A stretch of DNA of 64,000 nt from Bacilli bacterium (lineage in GTDB: Bacteria; Bacillota_I; Bacilli_A; ML615J-28; CAG-698), in the NCBI GenBank assembly GCA_017450215.1, contig JAFSVH010000063.1, positions 1-64,000 of the forward strand. The letters run 5' to 3'. The translations under genes were made by a program, and so were the position numbers. Below, in pieces: positions 54,638 through 63,114 of this stretch. The notes below the pieces were generated by a model. It saw only the letters and a program-made list of their open reading frames with translations. It ran no database searches and was not told where the DNA came from. Numbering within the stretch: position 1 is the stretch's first letter; each line of letters starts with the position of its first letter.

Positions 54638-56620
54638 CTAATTAAATAGTCCACTAATCATACATACACATTCATCAATAACACCATCAAACACTAACTC
54701 ACTATCTTCAATCTTACAACTAGCAACTAAATAATCAATAACTGTACCATTTAAATCATTAACATTATAAGCTAGTTCTAGATGAGATAAAGAACATAAT
54801 GGTGATAAATATGAAGTCTCTATTTTGAATCTTTGTTTAGTAGTCATAAATCTTTTACCATTAATCACAAAATTTTGGGTGAGTAATGTTTCATATTCAT
54901 CTTTTATATTATAACTAATATCATAATATAATTTATCATTTTCTTCTAATAATTTAAGTTCTATATTAGATATTGTATATTTATCTTTCGCTGAAAAGAT
55001 ATAACCTGAATATGGTAACATACAATATTCATCATTAATCTTAGAATATAATCTATAATTATATTTTGTATTCTTATCAAGATTATTATATGTTATATTC
55101 TTTCCATTAATCACCTTTATATATTCTTCCTTTGCACTAGAATAAATATATAAATCTTTATATTTATCATCTATGTTACTAATAATAACTTTTATATCAA
55201 AAGATTCAGTTGTCACATTTTCACATTTAATTTCAAGTGTAGGTACACTTGCAACAATCAATAAACAATTACCATCACTTCTAGGATTACCATCACTAGG
55301 TGAATTCTGGATTGTGAGTTTACCATCTTGAATCAAGCAGATGGTGCTCGATCCACCACCATCTAGGTTGAATGCTTCAACACAGCCATAATATTTCATT
55401 AAAGCTGCTTCTTCATTTAAAGTACAACCATAACAATTAATGTTAGTTTGTCTACCATCAATTTCAGCCATTACAATCGTACCATCAGCTTTAACTCCAA
55501 TTGCAGTTCTTGGATGTCTGTATTCAAGAGGTGCAACATTCTCTCCCTCTAACATTACAGTATGAGGATAACCAATCACACTATCATATTCTCCAAGTTC
55601 ACCTTCTAAAACAAATTGAACTCTAATTTTAACACCTTGTTTTATTTTTTCTTTTACTTCATTATTATTAGTCTTAATAGCAAAATTCCTTTTACCTAAA
55701 CTAGCACTAGTATCACCACTTACTTCACCAATACCATAAATAGATCTTTGATCTATTGCAACTAGCTTTTCAGCATTCACTACATAAGCATTACTAACAT
55801 TGATAGTAACTGGTTCATGATTTTGGTCCCAAAAAGCAATGAAGCAACTTGTTTCACCATCTTTTGGTTCCACATTGATGTTATCAATGTCAATGCTAAA
55901 GATGGCATTGTCATTTTCATCAAAGATATCAAGTTTAGGTTTTTCACTAATACTTCCTGTTATATTACCTTTTAAAGTTCCATCTTTAAATCCAATACTA
56001 TTCCATCCTTCATTTACCCTCATGTAATTACCTTGAACAACAGTTGAACCTGTTGAAGTATAAGGGTAATTACCACCTGCTGAAATGTCAAAGAAATCAC
56101 CATTAATAGCACCTATTACTTTTTTGCCAGGATGACTAGCTTCATAATCTTCAGCCATTGCTAAAACTGTGGCCAAACTCCAATTACCATTCTTGAATTT
56201 AGCCCATGGTATAACTTCTAATCCTAAATCAGGAGAAATCTCAAACAACCTTACATCTGTAGGATAATATGTATTAGCCATCATCTTACCACTTGCAGCA
56301 TAAGCTCCACCACCTGCTGCATTCATATCTCCTGTAATCTCATTAGGATCTGTAGTATTAACATAAGCCTTATCATAACGATACTTAAGACCAAATTCTA
56401 ATACTCTATCTTCAACACTTTCTTTAACAGCATAAATAGCTTTATTATTCTCATAAGATCCTATTATTTCTACTTCTTCACCTTTATTATTTATTATTTT
56501 ATTGTTTGCATTTATTTTTAAAGATAAACTTGATACAAAAATAAAAAACAAGAAAAGAGAAATAATTAAAAAAGATGATACTTTAATTAAACAATTATTA
56601 ATAAAATTAACTTTCTTCAT
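54638..56620 (-). CDS. Surface phosphodiester glycosidase (NAGPA domain)
   Basis: The roughly 660-residue protein has a TM/signal segment (about 12-38). A NAGPA-type domain is at about 95-455: AINGDFFDIS, RTAIGVKADGTIVMAEIDGRQ (near 375) and EAFNLDGGGSSTICLI. A beta-rich C-terminal part (about 460-660) looks like fibronectin-type repeats. The family removes GlcNAc-phosphodiester caps or phosphoglycerol-type groups. Next to a TagF-type locus it could trim cell-wall phosphodiesters. ATG 56620 follows GGAGAT. Confidence 0.85.
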   Translation of the reverse strand: MKKVNFINNCLIKVSSFLIISLFLFFIFVSSLSLKINANNKIINNKGEEVEIIGSYENNKAIYAVKESVEDRVLEFGLKYRYDKAYVNTTDPNEITGDMNAAGGGAYAASGKMMANTYYPTDVRLFEISPDLGLEVIPWAKFKNGNWSLATVLAMAEDYEASHPGKKVIGAINGDFFDISAGGNYPYTSTGSTVVQGNYMRVNEGWNSIGFKDGTLKGNITGSISEKPKLDIFDENDNAIFSIDIDNINVEPKDGETSCFIAFWDQNHEPVTINVSNAYVVNAEKLVAIDQRSIYGIGEVSGDTSASLGKRNFAIKTNNNEVKEKIKQGVKIRVQFVLEGELGEYDSVIGYPHTVMLEGENVAPLEYRHPRTAIGVKADGTIVMAEIDGRQTNINCYGCTLNEEAALMKYYGCVEAFNLDGGGSSTICLIQDGKLTIQNSPSDGNPRSDGNCLLIVASVPTLEIKCENVTTESFDIKVIISNIDDKYKDLYIYSSAKEEYIKVINGKNITYNNLDKNTKYNYRLYSKINDEYCMLPYSGYIFSAKDKYTISNIELKLLEENDKLYYDISYNIKDEYETLLTQNFVINGKRFMTTKQRFKIETSYLSPLCSLSHLELAYNVNDLNGTVIDYLVASCKIEDSELVFDGVIDECVCMISGLFN

Positions 56621-56825
56621 TTTTATCTCCATTTATTTATTTTTATTACATATTCATTTTACCATATATGTATTAATCATAAAAGGAAATAAAACAAATA
56701 ATCTCTTAAATCATAATAAATAAAATCTATATCTCAAACAAGAAAATAAATAAATATATAAAGCAAACAATGAAGCACTAAGAAAAATAAACAGCACATC
56801 CCACCAACTGTAAAAAACATACGTA

Positions 56826-56844
56826 TCCGTAAAAAAATTACGGA
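56826..56844. promoter_or_regulatory. Inverted repeat above the defence promoter
   Basis: TCCGTAA / TTACGGA with 5 A between lies 5 bp above the -35 at 56850. It could be an operator. No regulator gene is adjacent. Confidence 0.45.
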
Positions 56845-56849
56845 ATATG

Positions 56850-56878
56850 TTGACATCTCATTTGCTTAGTGATAAAAT
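56850..56878 (+). promoter_or_regulatory. Strong promoter of defence pair 2
   Basis: Consensus TTGACA, a 17-nt spacer and TAAAAT, then GGAGG at 56891 and the ATG at 56904. It is one of the best promoters in the window. Confidence 0.75.
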
Positions 56879-56903
56879 GTATTTAGATATGGAGGAAAAT
56901 AAT

Positions 56904-58025
56904 ATGCTTATTGGTTTTTCTGTTGAAAATTATAGAAATTTTAAAGATAAGGTTACTTTAAATTTTGAAAATGTACATGATTATGAATATAATAAACAAT
57001 GCATTAAAAACGGTCTACTTAGCAAAGCAATAATATATGGTGCCAATGCTTCAGGAAAAAGCAATTTTGGCTTTGCTCTTTTTGATATTGTTGGTTTACT
57101 TACAGACAAAAATACACATTATTGTCAAAACGATGAACAAACATTCGTTAATGCAGATTCTGATTCAGATGTTGCAACATTCGAATATGTCTTCAAAAAC
57201 AAGAAAGATACAATTACATATTTGTATAAGAAAAAAAGCCCTAAAATTATTACTTATGAAGAATTAGTAATAAATAAAAAAAGTATTTTTTCATATGACT
57301 TTGAAAAAAGGAATTTCATTCAAATTGATTTGAAGGAAATTCATGCTGAAAACGCTAATTTCAATTACTTTGAAAATAATTTTGCAGTTCTAAGATATAT
57401 AGCTAATAATACAAGTCAGCCAGATAATTCACATGTTAAGTTCATCATGAACTTTGTTTCACATATGTTATGGTTTAGAACTCTACAAGAAAATGGATAT
57501 ATTGGCCTAATTTCAGGTAGTGAAAATGTGAATCAATGGATTTCAAACAATAATTTAGATAAAGAATTTCAAAAGTTTTTATTAGATTTAGCAAACATTG
57601 AAATTAATTTAGATATCGTTGATTTACAACAACCAATAAAACAAAAGTTTTTAGTTGAAAAACACAAGAAAGGTGTATTTGCTTTTGATCAAGTTGCTTC
57701 TAGTGGATGTAAAGCATTAGAACTATTATTTTATTGGACTAAGCGATTTAAAGATGTTTCATTCTTATTTATGGATGAATTTGATGCATTTTACCATTTT
57801 GATTTAGCAAGAAATGTTGTAAAGTATATTAGCGAATTTGATAATTTACAAGCAATTATGACAACACACAATCCATATTTAGCAAGCAATGAATTATTAA
57901 GACCTGATTGCTATTTCATTCTTGAAAATTGCAAATTAACTTCTTTTGCTGATAGCACTGAAAGAGAATTGAGAGAAGGTCATAATTTAGAAAAAATGCT
58001 AAAAAACGGAGAATTCAATGGGTAA
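56904..58025 (+). CDS. AAA ATPase of AAA_15/AbiLi type (defence pair 2)
   Basis: The 373-residue protein starts MLIGFSVENYRNFKDKVTLN, has Walker A GANASGKS (46-53), SSGCKALELLFYW, FLFMDEFDAFYH as Walker B and AIMTTHNPYLASN as the switch. This N-terminus is the signature of AbiLi/RloA-type ATPases found beside a small nuclease. The ATG at 56904 follows GGAGG by 8 nt. It overlaps the next gene by 8 bp. It is distinct in sequence from the ATPase at 21810. Confidence 0.9.
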   Translation: MLIGFSVENYRNFKDKVTLNFENVHDYEYNKQCIKNGLLSKAIIYGANASGKSNFGFALFDIVGLLTDKNTHYCQNDEQTFVNADSDSDVATFEYVFKNKKDTITYLYKKKSPKIITYEELVINKKSIFSYDFEKRNFIQIDLKEIHAENANFNYFENNFAVLRYIANNTSQPDNSHVKFIMNFVSHMLWFRTLQENGYIGLISGSENVNQWISNNNLDKEFQKFLLDLANIEINLDIVDLQQPIKQKFLVEKHKKGVFAFDQVASSGCKALELLFYWTKRFKDVSFLFMDEFDAFYHFDLARNVVKYISEFDNLQAIMTTHNPYLASNELLRPDCYFILENCKLTSFADSTERELREGHNLEKMLKNGEFNG

Positions 58026-58788
58026 AAATGTTCTTCTTATTATAGAAAGTGATTCAGACGAACCAAAATTCTTTGATAAATTATTTTCTAAATGTAATAG
58101 AAAAGCAAAATATAAATTCTATTCTTATAGAACTACTATTCATATCCTATCACAAGAATTATATAATAATTATCCTGACTTTGATGATGGGTATATTGAT
58201 ATTAAACTAATTTTGGCCTCATTAGAAAAAGATGAACAGAAAAAGGCACTTCTACTTTCTCAATACTCTGATATTTATTTAGTTTTCGATTTTGAGCCAC
58301 AGCATGATCATCCTCATTTTGATACAGTAAGAAGAATGATTGCATATTTTAACAATTCCACAAATCAAGGTAAATTATTCATCAATTATCCAATGATGCA
58401 ATCTTATAAACATTTTGATAAATTACCATGCCCTAATTATGAATTTCTAAAAGTAACTTTAGATGAAATTAAAGATTATAAAAGAATAGTTGGCGAATTT
58501 AGTAACTATACTGATTTAAATACATATGATTATATATTTTTTTATAGTATTACTATTCATAATCTAAAAAAAGCAAATAAGTTATTTGGGGATAAATATG
58601 AAATCTATAATGATGAAAAATATGTGAAACGTGACTTCACTAACATTTTTGATTATCAATTGCAGGCTCTTCAATGTAAAGAAATAGTTTATGTACTAAA
58701 TACATGCATTTTTGCTTTAATTGATTTTGCTCCTAAAAAATTCTTTTCATTCATAGAAAAGCATAGAACTTTTTTACTAATTGATTAA
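58018..58788 (+). CDS. AbiLii/RloB-like partner (defence pair 2)
   Basis: The 256-residue protein starts KNVLLIIESDSDEPKFFDKLF, a TOPRIM-like first motif with Glu, then SDIYLVFDFEPQHDHP (acidic DxD-type site) and INYPMMQSYKHFDKLP, a phrase common in ATPase-linked abortive-infection partners. It would cleave or modify nucleic acid upon phage infection. Coupled by overlap to the ATPase and followed by a strong terminator, it forms a complete two-gene module. Confidence 0.75.
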   Translation: MGKNVLLIIESDSDEPKFFDKLFSKCNRKAKYKFYSYRTTIHILSQELYNNYPDFDDGYIDIKLILASLEKDEQKKALLLSQYSDIYLVFDFEPQHDHPHFDTVRRMIAYFNNSTNQGKLFINYPMMQSYKHFDKLPCPNYEFLKVTLDEIKDYKRIVGEFSNYTDLNTYDYIFFYSITIHNLKKANKLFGDKYEIYNDEKYVKRDFTNIFDYQLQALQCKEIVYVLNTCIFALIDFAPKKFFSFIEKHRTFLLID

Positions 58789-58823
58789 ATATGGTCATCT
58801 AGCATAATAAACATCAATTAAGA

Positions 58824-58865
58824 ATTAAAGGCTTTAGAGCAATCATCTACTCTAAAGCCTTTAAT
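58824..58865 (+). terminator. Terminator of defence pair 2
   Basis: A 16-bp perfect stem (ATTAAAGGCTTTAGAG and its complement) with a 10-nt loop is followed by TGTAATTTTT. Confidence 0.85.
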
Positions 58866-58884
58866 GTAATTTTTATCATTAATC

Positions 58885-59013
58885 CTACTTCACTTGTCCT
58901 TTCTCTAAAGTTTCCAGTATTTCACTCACAACGCCTCGTTTCACTTTCATCAATAGTTCATAATTAAGTAATGTTTTAAATGTATTATTATAAAATTGCT
59001 TACTTTTTAATAA
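58885..59013 (-). pseudogene. C-terminal relic of an AAA ATPase related to defence pair 1
   Basis: The 42-codon minus frame reads LLKSKQFYNNTFKTLLNYEL and then MKVKRGVVSEI. The intact ATPase at 21810 ends LLKSKQFDNNVFNTALNYK with EVRRNLASEL, so this is the tail of a homolog. The codon before it is TAA and the rest of the gene is absent, replaced by a 21-bp minisatellite. Confidence 0.75.
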
Positions 59014-59030
59014 TTATGGCAAACAGGGAA

Positions 59031-59146
59031 TGTGGTCTATTGGTGGTTTTTCGGTGGTTTCTTGTGGTCTATTGGTGGTTTTTTGTGGTTTATTGGTGGT
59101 TTTTTGTGGTTTATTGGTGGTTTTTTGTGGTTTATTGGTGATTTCT
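59031..59146. repeat. 21-bp minisatellite, five copies
   Basis: The unit starts TGTGGTTTATTGGTGG and ends TTTTT. Five head-to-tail copies are at 59031, 59063, 59084, 59105 and 59126. The first is followed by an 11-bp partial copy, the first two have C for T at position 7, and the last is degenerate. It lies in the 474-bp gap between defence pair 2 and the AbiE pair, beside the ATPase relic. The G/T strand bias is strong. Confidence 0.85.
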
Positions 59147-59213
59147 CTAAATAAGGCTTATCTTAAGCACTGACTATTAAATAAACAATTAACTTCGATA
59201 CGTATAATTAAAA

Positions 59214-59246
59214 AGTCGCAATACCTATATTTAAAGTATCGCGACT
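59214..59246 (-). terminator. Terminator of the AbiE pair
   Basis: AGTCGCAATAC / GTATCGCGACT (one mismatch that is G-U in RNA) is followed on the minus strand by TTTTTAATT. Confidence 0.8.
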
Positions 59247-59262
59247 CTTCTAAAACAATAAC

Positions 59263-60126
59263 TTAACAATACTCAATTAAATCTATACTACTAATAAATA
59301 TATCTTTATTAAAAGAATTAAAAAGTATGTCATTACCAAATATAAATGGAATAATATCTTTTTTTGCTTCTTCAAAATCAATAGAATTAAATCTATCAAA
59401 AAGCAATTCTTTTAATTCTATTATTGTTAATTCATCTTTTTCCAAATATCCAAATCTCTTTAATCCACTAATCAAAAAATCTTTATTAATTTTAGCTCCT
59501 TTATAAATATAAAATAAATAATCATAAAAATCTCTACCTTTAATTCTATTTTTCCAACCACGATTTAAAACAGCAATTAACTTTGATGCAAATAAAGTTT
59601 CTATTTTGAATATTCTAATTTGTGAAAGAGAAGGATATGTTAATAATTTGAACTCAGTTTCACCACCACTAAAGCACTTAGTTTCAATTTCTACTTTTAT
59701 AGATAATACTTCATTATTAATTATTTGATTAGCATATTCTTTATAACTAATTTCAAACAAGTGCTTCATATTAAATCTGAAATATCTTGATAGGACTGTT
59801 GAATCAACATTCTTATCTTTATTATAAATATTATAATCTATTAATAAACTATCTAATTCTATTTTTGCTAAAGAGATATATTTATCAAAATCAAATCCTG
59901 ATATTTCTTTAATTAACATAAAATCTAATCCATCAGAGAATCTAGTTAGATCCCTAAAAATTCTAAGAGATGTACCACCATAAAATACTGCATATTTAAA
60001 GAAATCAGTTTTACCAAATCCTGATAAAATCACTTTTTGCAATGTTTCTTTCATCGCATTTTTAATTTCGTTAATATTTCTAGGATTTAGTCTTTTCACT
60101 TCATCAAAGAATAATGTATTAATCAT
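59263..60126 (-). CDS. AbiEii-type nucleotidyltransferase toxin
   Basis: The 287-residue protein has FYGGTSLRIFRDLTRFSDGLDFML at about residues 48-71, the AbiEii motif GG(T/S)xLR...RxSxDLDF with Gly replacing the first Asp-side residue, KIETLFASKLIAVLNR and GRDFYDYLFY. In AbiE systems this DNA polymerase beta-type NTase modifies tRNA and causes bacteriostasis. The ATG at 60126 follows GAGGAG by 7 nt; a GTG at 60141 lies in that site. It overlaps the antitoxin by 8 bp. Confidence 0.88.
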   Translation of the reverse strand: MINTLFFDEVKRLNPRNINEIKNAMKETLQKVILSGFGKTDFFKYAVFYGGTSLRIFRDLTRFSDGLDFMLIKEISGFDFDKYISLAKIELDSLLIDYNIYNKDKNVDSTVLSRYFRFNMKHLFEISYKEYANQIINNEVLSIKVEIETKCFSGGETEFKLLTYPSLSQIRIFKIETLFASKLIAVLNRGWKNRIKGRDFYDYLFYIYKGAKINKDFLISGLKRFGYLEKDELTIIELKELLFDRFNSIDFEEAKKDIIPFIFGNDILFNSFNKDIFISSIDLIEYC

Positions 60127-60712
60127 ATAACTTCTCCTCACTCAACATATTAGCAAACATCGATACATTTCTAGAATGATATAGTGGAGCTAATTCACTC
60201 ACTATATTCTTATCTAATGTATCTAATATCATCTCATTAATCCTTAAATCTTCAAATATTAAAGCTCTCATGTCCTTCATATTTTGCATTGGTTTAATTT
60301 TATATAACATATCTAATAAAGCTTTTTCTTTTGTTGCCATTTTATATACATAACCATTAACATTAATTATATCTACACCATATGGGAATACTTGTTTAGG
60401 TACATCTTGATACATATATAAACCAAACATAGTATGATATTCTTTATTCTTCCTTTTATTATATGTTGCATTAGTAATTGCATATACTCTTTCAGGAATC
60501 AATTCATGAAAAGATAATGCACTTTCAAATGAAATATATGATGGAGAATAAATAGGATCTGCTAAATAATATCTTTCAACATCTTTATTAGTTTCATATA
60601 ATCCTTTTGTAATTGGATATATTTCTTTATTAGTTACCATTCTTTGAATCTTAGTTTTAGGATTCTTATAATTCTTTAATTCTTCTAATAACATTTGATA
60701 AGTCTTTATCAT
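60119..60712 (-). CDS. AbiEi-type antitoxin
   Basis: The 197-residue protein has a winged-helix N-terminus (IQRMVTNKEIYPITKGLYETN), YISFESALSFHELIPE, and MATKEKALLDMLYKI, all standard in AbiEi/DUF6088 type IV antitoxins. It would repress its promoter and counter the toxin. The ATG at 60712 follows TAGGTGGTG; the frame also has an ATG at 60733 within the promoter palindrome. Unlike the copy at 23186 it is intact. Confidence 0.85.
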   Translation of the reverse strand: MIKTYQMLLEELKNYKNPKTKIQRMVTNKEIYPITKGLYETNKDVERYYLADPIYSPSYISFESALSFHELIPERVYAITNATYNKRKNKEYHTMFGLYMYQDVPKQVFPYGVDIINVNGYVYKMATKEKALLDMLYKIKPMQNMKDMRALIFEDLRINEMILDTLDKNIVSELAPLYHSRNVSMFANMLSEEKLYD

Positions 60713-60725
60713 ATTTTCACCACCT

Positions 60726-60744
60726 AGTATCATTATACGATACT
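60726..60744 (-). promoter_or_regulatory. AbiEi operator/promoter
   Basis: The minus-strand -10 TATAAT (60737-60732) lies inside the inverted repeat AGTATC / GATACT. AbiEi proteins bind such repeats, so this is a likely autoregulatory site. The -35 is weak. Confidence 0.6.
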
Positions 60745-60791
60745 TTGTGGCAAAAATAAAGCATTTTTTAAATTTTTATATAATAAAAATA

Positions 60792-60825
60792 AAGTGATGA
60801 AAGATATAAACACCTCTCATCACTT
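60792..60825 (-). terminator. Terminator of the solute-binding protein gene
   Basis: AAGTGATGA / TCATCACTT around a 16-nt loop is followed on the minus strand by TATTTTTATT. Confidence 0.7.
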
Positions 60826-60878
60826 ATATAAATAAATATATGTATATATAAATATATTTAAATATATTTGTCTATTTA

Positions 60879-62753
60879 TTATTCGTAAAAATCTTTTACT
60901 TCTTTTTCTAGATAATCTTTATATGGACTAACTACTTCTTCCCATGTTTTTGTAACACTTTCTCTTTTCATATATGAAATCATATCAGTTTTAAATGGAT
61001 GAACATAACTAGTAGATTGCGTACAAGCTGAAGCAACAAATGGGTCAATAATCCCATCTTCTCCTAATCCACCAATAAAGGATCCATCTTCTTGCTTTTC
61101 ACCTAACATAATTTTCATATATACTTTAACTGAAGCTTCGCTAGAAAAATTATTATTAGCAATTGCTCTTATTTTTTCTTCATAATTATAGCCATCACTT
61201 GCTTCATAATATTGCTTTGAAGTATTTAAGTAATCCATATATATTCTATATATATTTTCAGTTGTGCAGTCATCACCATAATCCTTATATGCCCATGATC
61301 TACCACTTGACATTACAAGGCTATCTGTTGTTGAAAGGGCGAATAAACTTTCTTCATTTTCAGTTGGGAATGGAACAAAACCTAATTTTGCATTATTATC
61401 ACTCCAATACCTCTTATTAAAATATGTATCATTACTAACATCAGCTACTTGTGCGACACTAAACAAAGCTAAACCATCAGACCAATATTTAGAATTAAAT
61501 GCTAATTCAAAATCAGTATCCATTGCACCAGCTAAAGTAATATCTCTCAATGCCTTTGCTGCTTTTTGTTGAATCAAACCATCCATGTTAGCACTTAGAC
61601 CAACTATATCAAAAACCTTAACACCACTAGCATTAACTAAACCACTCCACAAAGCAAGAGCACCACCAGTTAATGCATAATAAGATTTACTATCAGTATT
61701 AAAACTATTTAATATATTTTGAACTTTAATACAATATTCTTTAAATGTATCAAAGTTCCAATCTCCATCTAAATACATTTGAGCAGGTTCTTTAATACTA
61801 GGATCTTTTTCTTTTATCTTTTCAAATAATCCAAGATTATAATATAGAATATTATCCATATTTAATGCTCTTTCATTAATTGTATATAATTTATCTTTAT
61901 ATGTTCCAGAATTAATAGAAACTTTATTCATATAATTATTGCCATATAAATTATAAAAATCAGTTAAATCAAGTAGTGCTCCTTCTTTCACAATAGTTGG
62001 AATAATAGAATCTTGAATTACATAAAAATCATATTCAGCTTTTTCGTTTTTATTTTCATTAATAATATAATTCCATCTTTGAGGACCCCATGGTGCATCA
62101 TCAGGATATGCAACATAAGCTATCTTACAATTATATTTTTCTTCAATATCTTTAATAGCTTTTATTTTATATTCTCTATCATCTTTATCATAATAATATT
62201 CATTTTCAGTCTCTTTACCAAGTCTTGCATCATAAACACCTAGAGAATGCAAAGATTGAGCTATTTTAATTGTATATCCTTTTAAATCAATCTTTACTTC
62301 TTGATTCAATACCTCAAAATCAAATGATTCAGTTTTCTTAACACCTGATATTTCATAGGTAATAGTAATACTAGCATTTCCAACTTTCAATGCTTTAATA
62401 TTACCATTATCATCAATAGAAAGAACATCAGGATTATCGCTTGTAAAAGTAGGATTAACATTTTCCCACTTTAACAATTCAACATCATCATATTTATCAC
62501 TAGGATAAAGAACTTTTGATAAATTATATTCATCACCGACATATATCTTGCTATCACAATCAAAGCTTAATTCATAATAAGCATCACTATAATCATGCGT
62601 AGAATCTCTATCATCATTATCATCATCCTTATTATGATTATCATCATTTACATTATCATGCTTTTTATCATCATTTATATTCTTATCTTCACAACCAACT
62701 AGGCAAAAAATAAACAAGAATAAAAATAAACCAAATATGATTTTCTTCATCAT
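60879..62753 (-). CDS. Extracellular solute-binding lipoprotein with BIG2 domain
   Basis: This lipoprotein of about 624 residues has a lipobox LVGC (about residue 20). An Asp/Asn/His/Lys-rich linker follows (about 25-55), then a BIG2-type Ig domain (about 65-148: FTSDNPDVLSIDDNGNIKAL). The rest is a family-1 type solute-binding protein (from about 150: YTIKIAQSL, DFYVIQDSIIPTIVKEGALLDL, YKDKLYTINERA). It probably binds an oligosaccharide, but no permease gene lies in the window. GAGG precedes the ATG pair at 62753/62750. Confidence 0.85.
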   Translation of the reverse strand: MMKKIIFGLFLFLFIFCLVGCEDKNINDDKKHDNVNDDNHNKDDDNDDRDSTHDYSDAYYELSFDCDSKIYVGDEYNLSKVLYPSDKYDDVELLKWENVNPTFTSDNPDVLSIDDNGNIKALKVGNASITITYEISGVKKTESFDFEVLNQEVKIDLKGYTIKIAQSLHSLGVYDARLGKETENEYYYDKDDREYKIKAIKDIEEKYNCKIAYVAYPDDAPWGPQRWNYIINENKNEKAEYDFYVIQDSIIPTIVKEGALLDLTDFYNLYGNNYMNKVSINSGTYKDKLYTINERALNMDNILYYNLGLFEKIKEKDPSIKEPAQMYLDGDWNFDTFKEYCIKVQNILNSFNTDSKSYYALTGGALALWSGLVNASGVKVFDIVGLSANMDGLIQQKAAKALRDITLAGAMDTDFELAFNSKYWSDGLALFSVAQVADVSNDTYFNKRYWSDNNAKLGFVPFPTENEESLFALSTTDSLVMSSGRSWAYKDYGDDCTTENIYRIYMDYLNTSKQYYEASDGYNYEEKIRAIANNNFSSEASVKVYMKIMLGEKQEDGSFIGGLGEDGIIDPFVASACTQSTSYVHPFKTDMISYMKRESVTKTWEEVVSPYKDYLEKEVKDFYE

Positions 62754-62891
62754 CAATACCTCACTATAATAACCTGAATAGCCAACTACATTATATCACA
62801 TTTACAAAGGGATTAAAATTAAAGATTAGCATTTTGTATCATTTTTTAATAGAGAAAGATAATAAATAATAATATTCTTACAGAATAAAAA

Positions 62892-62919
62892 CGGCCCAGC
62901 TCGTTATTGAGTTGAGTCG
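62892..62919. terminator. Imperfect hairpin with T-run between divergent genes
   Basis: CGGCCCAGCTC and GAGTTGAGTCG pair with G-U and one mismatch around GTTATT. TTTTATTTTC follows on the plus strand and TTTTTATTC on the minus strand. No gene on either strand feeds into it, so its role is unclear. Confidence 0.4.
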
Positions 62920-62959
62920 CTTTTATTTTCTTTAACTTTAATCCCTAATTAAATACTTC

Positions 62960-62988
62960 TTTAAAACTTTTTATTATTTTGCTATAAT
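62960..62988 (+). promoter_or_regulatory. Promoter of the leader-RhuM operon
   Basis: TTTAAA, a 17-nt spacer and TATAAT (62983-62988). Transcription should start near 62995, a few bases before the leader ribosome site. Confidence 0.6.
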
Positions 62989-63015
62989 AAATGTAATAAA
63001 AGGAGGTAATCGAAA

Positions 63016-63063
63016 ATGAAAAATCTCATTAAAATAACAAAGCAATTTAACATAAAGACCTAA
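63016..63063 (+). CDS. 15-residue leader peptide
   Basis: AAAGGAGGTAATCGAAA, one of the best ribosome sites in the window, precedes ATG and 15 codons (MKNLIKITKQFNIKT) that end in TAA. The stop codon lies at the base of a following terminator hairpin. The peptide is too small for an enzyme. Its position suggests a translation-controlled attenuator for the RhuM-PLD gene. The composition (Lys, Ile) gives no clear sensed amino acid. Confidence 0.55.
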   Translation: MKNLIKITKQFNIKT

Positions 63064-63089
63064 CTCCATCGTAGAAATACAATGGAGTT
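63062..63089 (+). terminator. Attenuator-like terminator after the leader peptide
   Basis: AACTCCAT / ATGGAGTT (8 bp, 12-nt loop) is followed by seven T (63088-63094), then AAAGGAGG and the main ATG. The 5' arm begins at the leader stop, so a ribosome there would block the hairpin. The CTCC in that arm could also pair with the leader AGGAGG. Confidence 0.65.
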
Positions 63090-63114
63090 TTTTTCGAAAA
63101 AAAGGAGGAAAAAT

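Noticed and set aside
59031-59146. CRISPR array
   Set aside because: Copies are head to tail with no unique spacers and the unit is only 21 bp.
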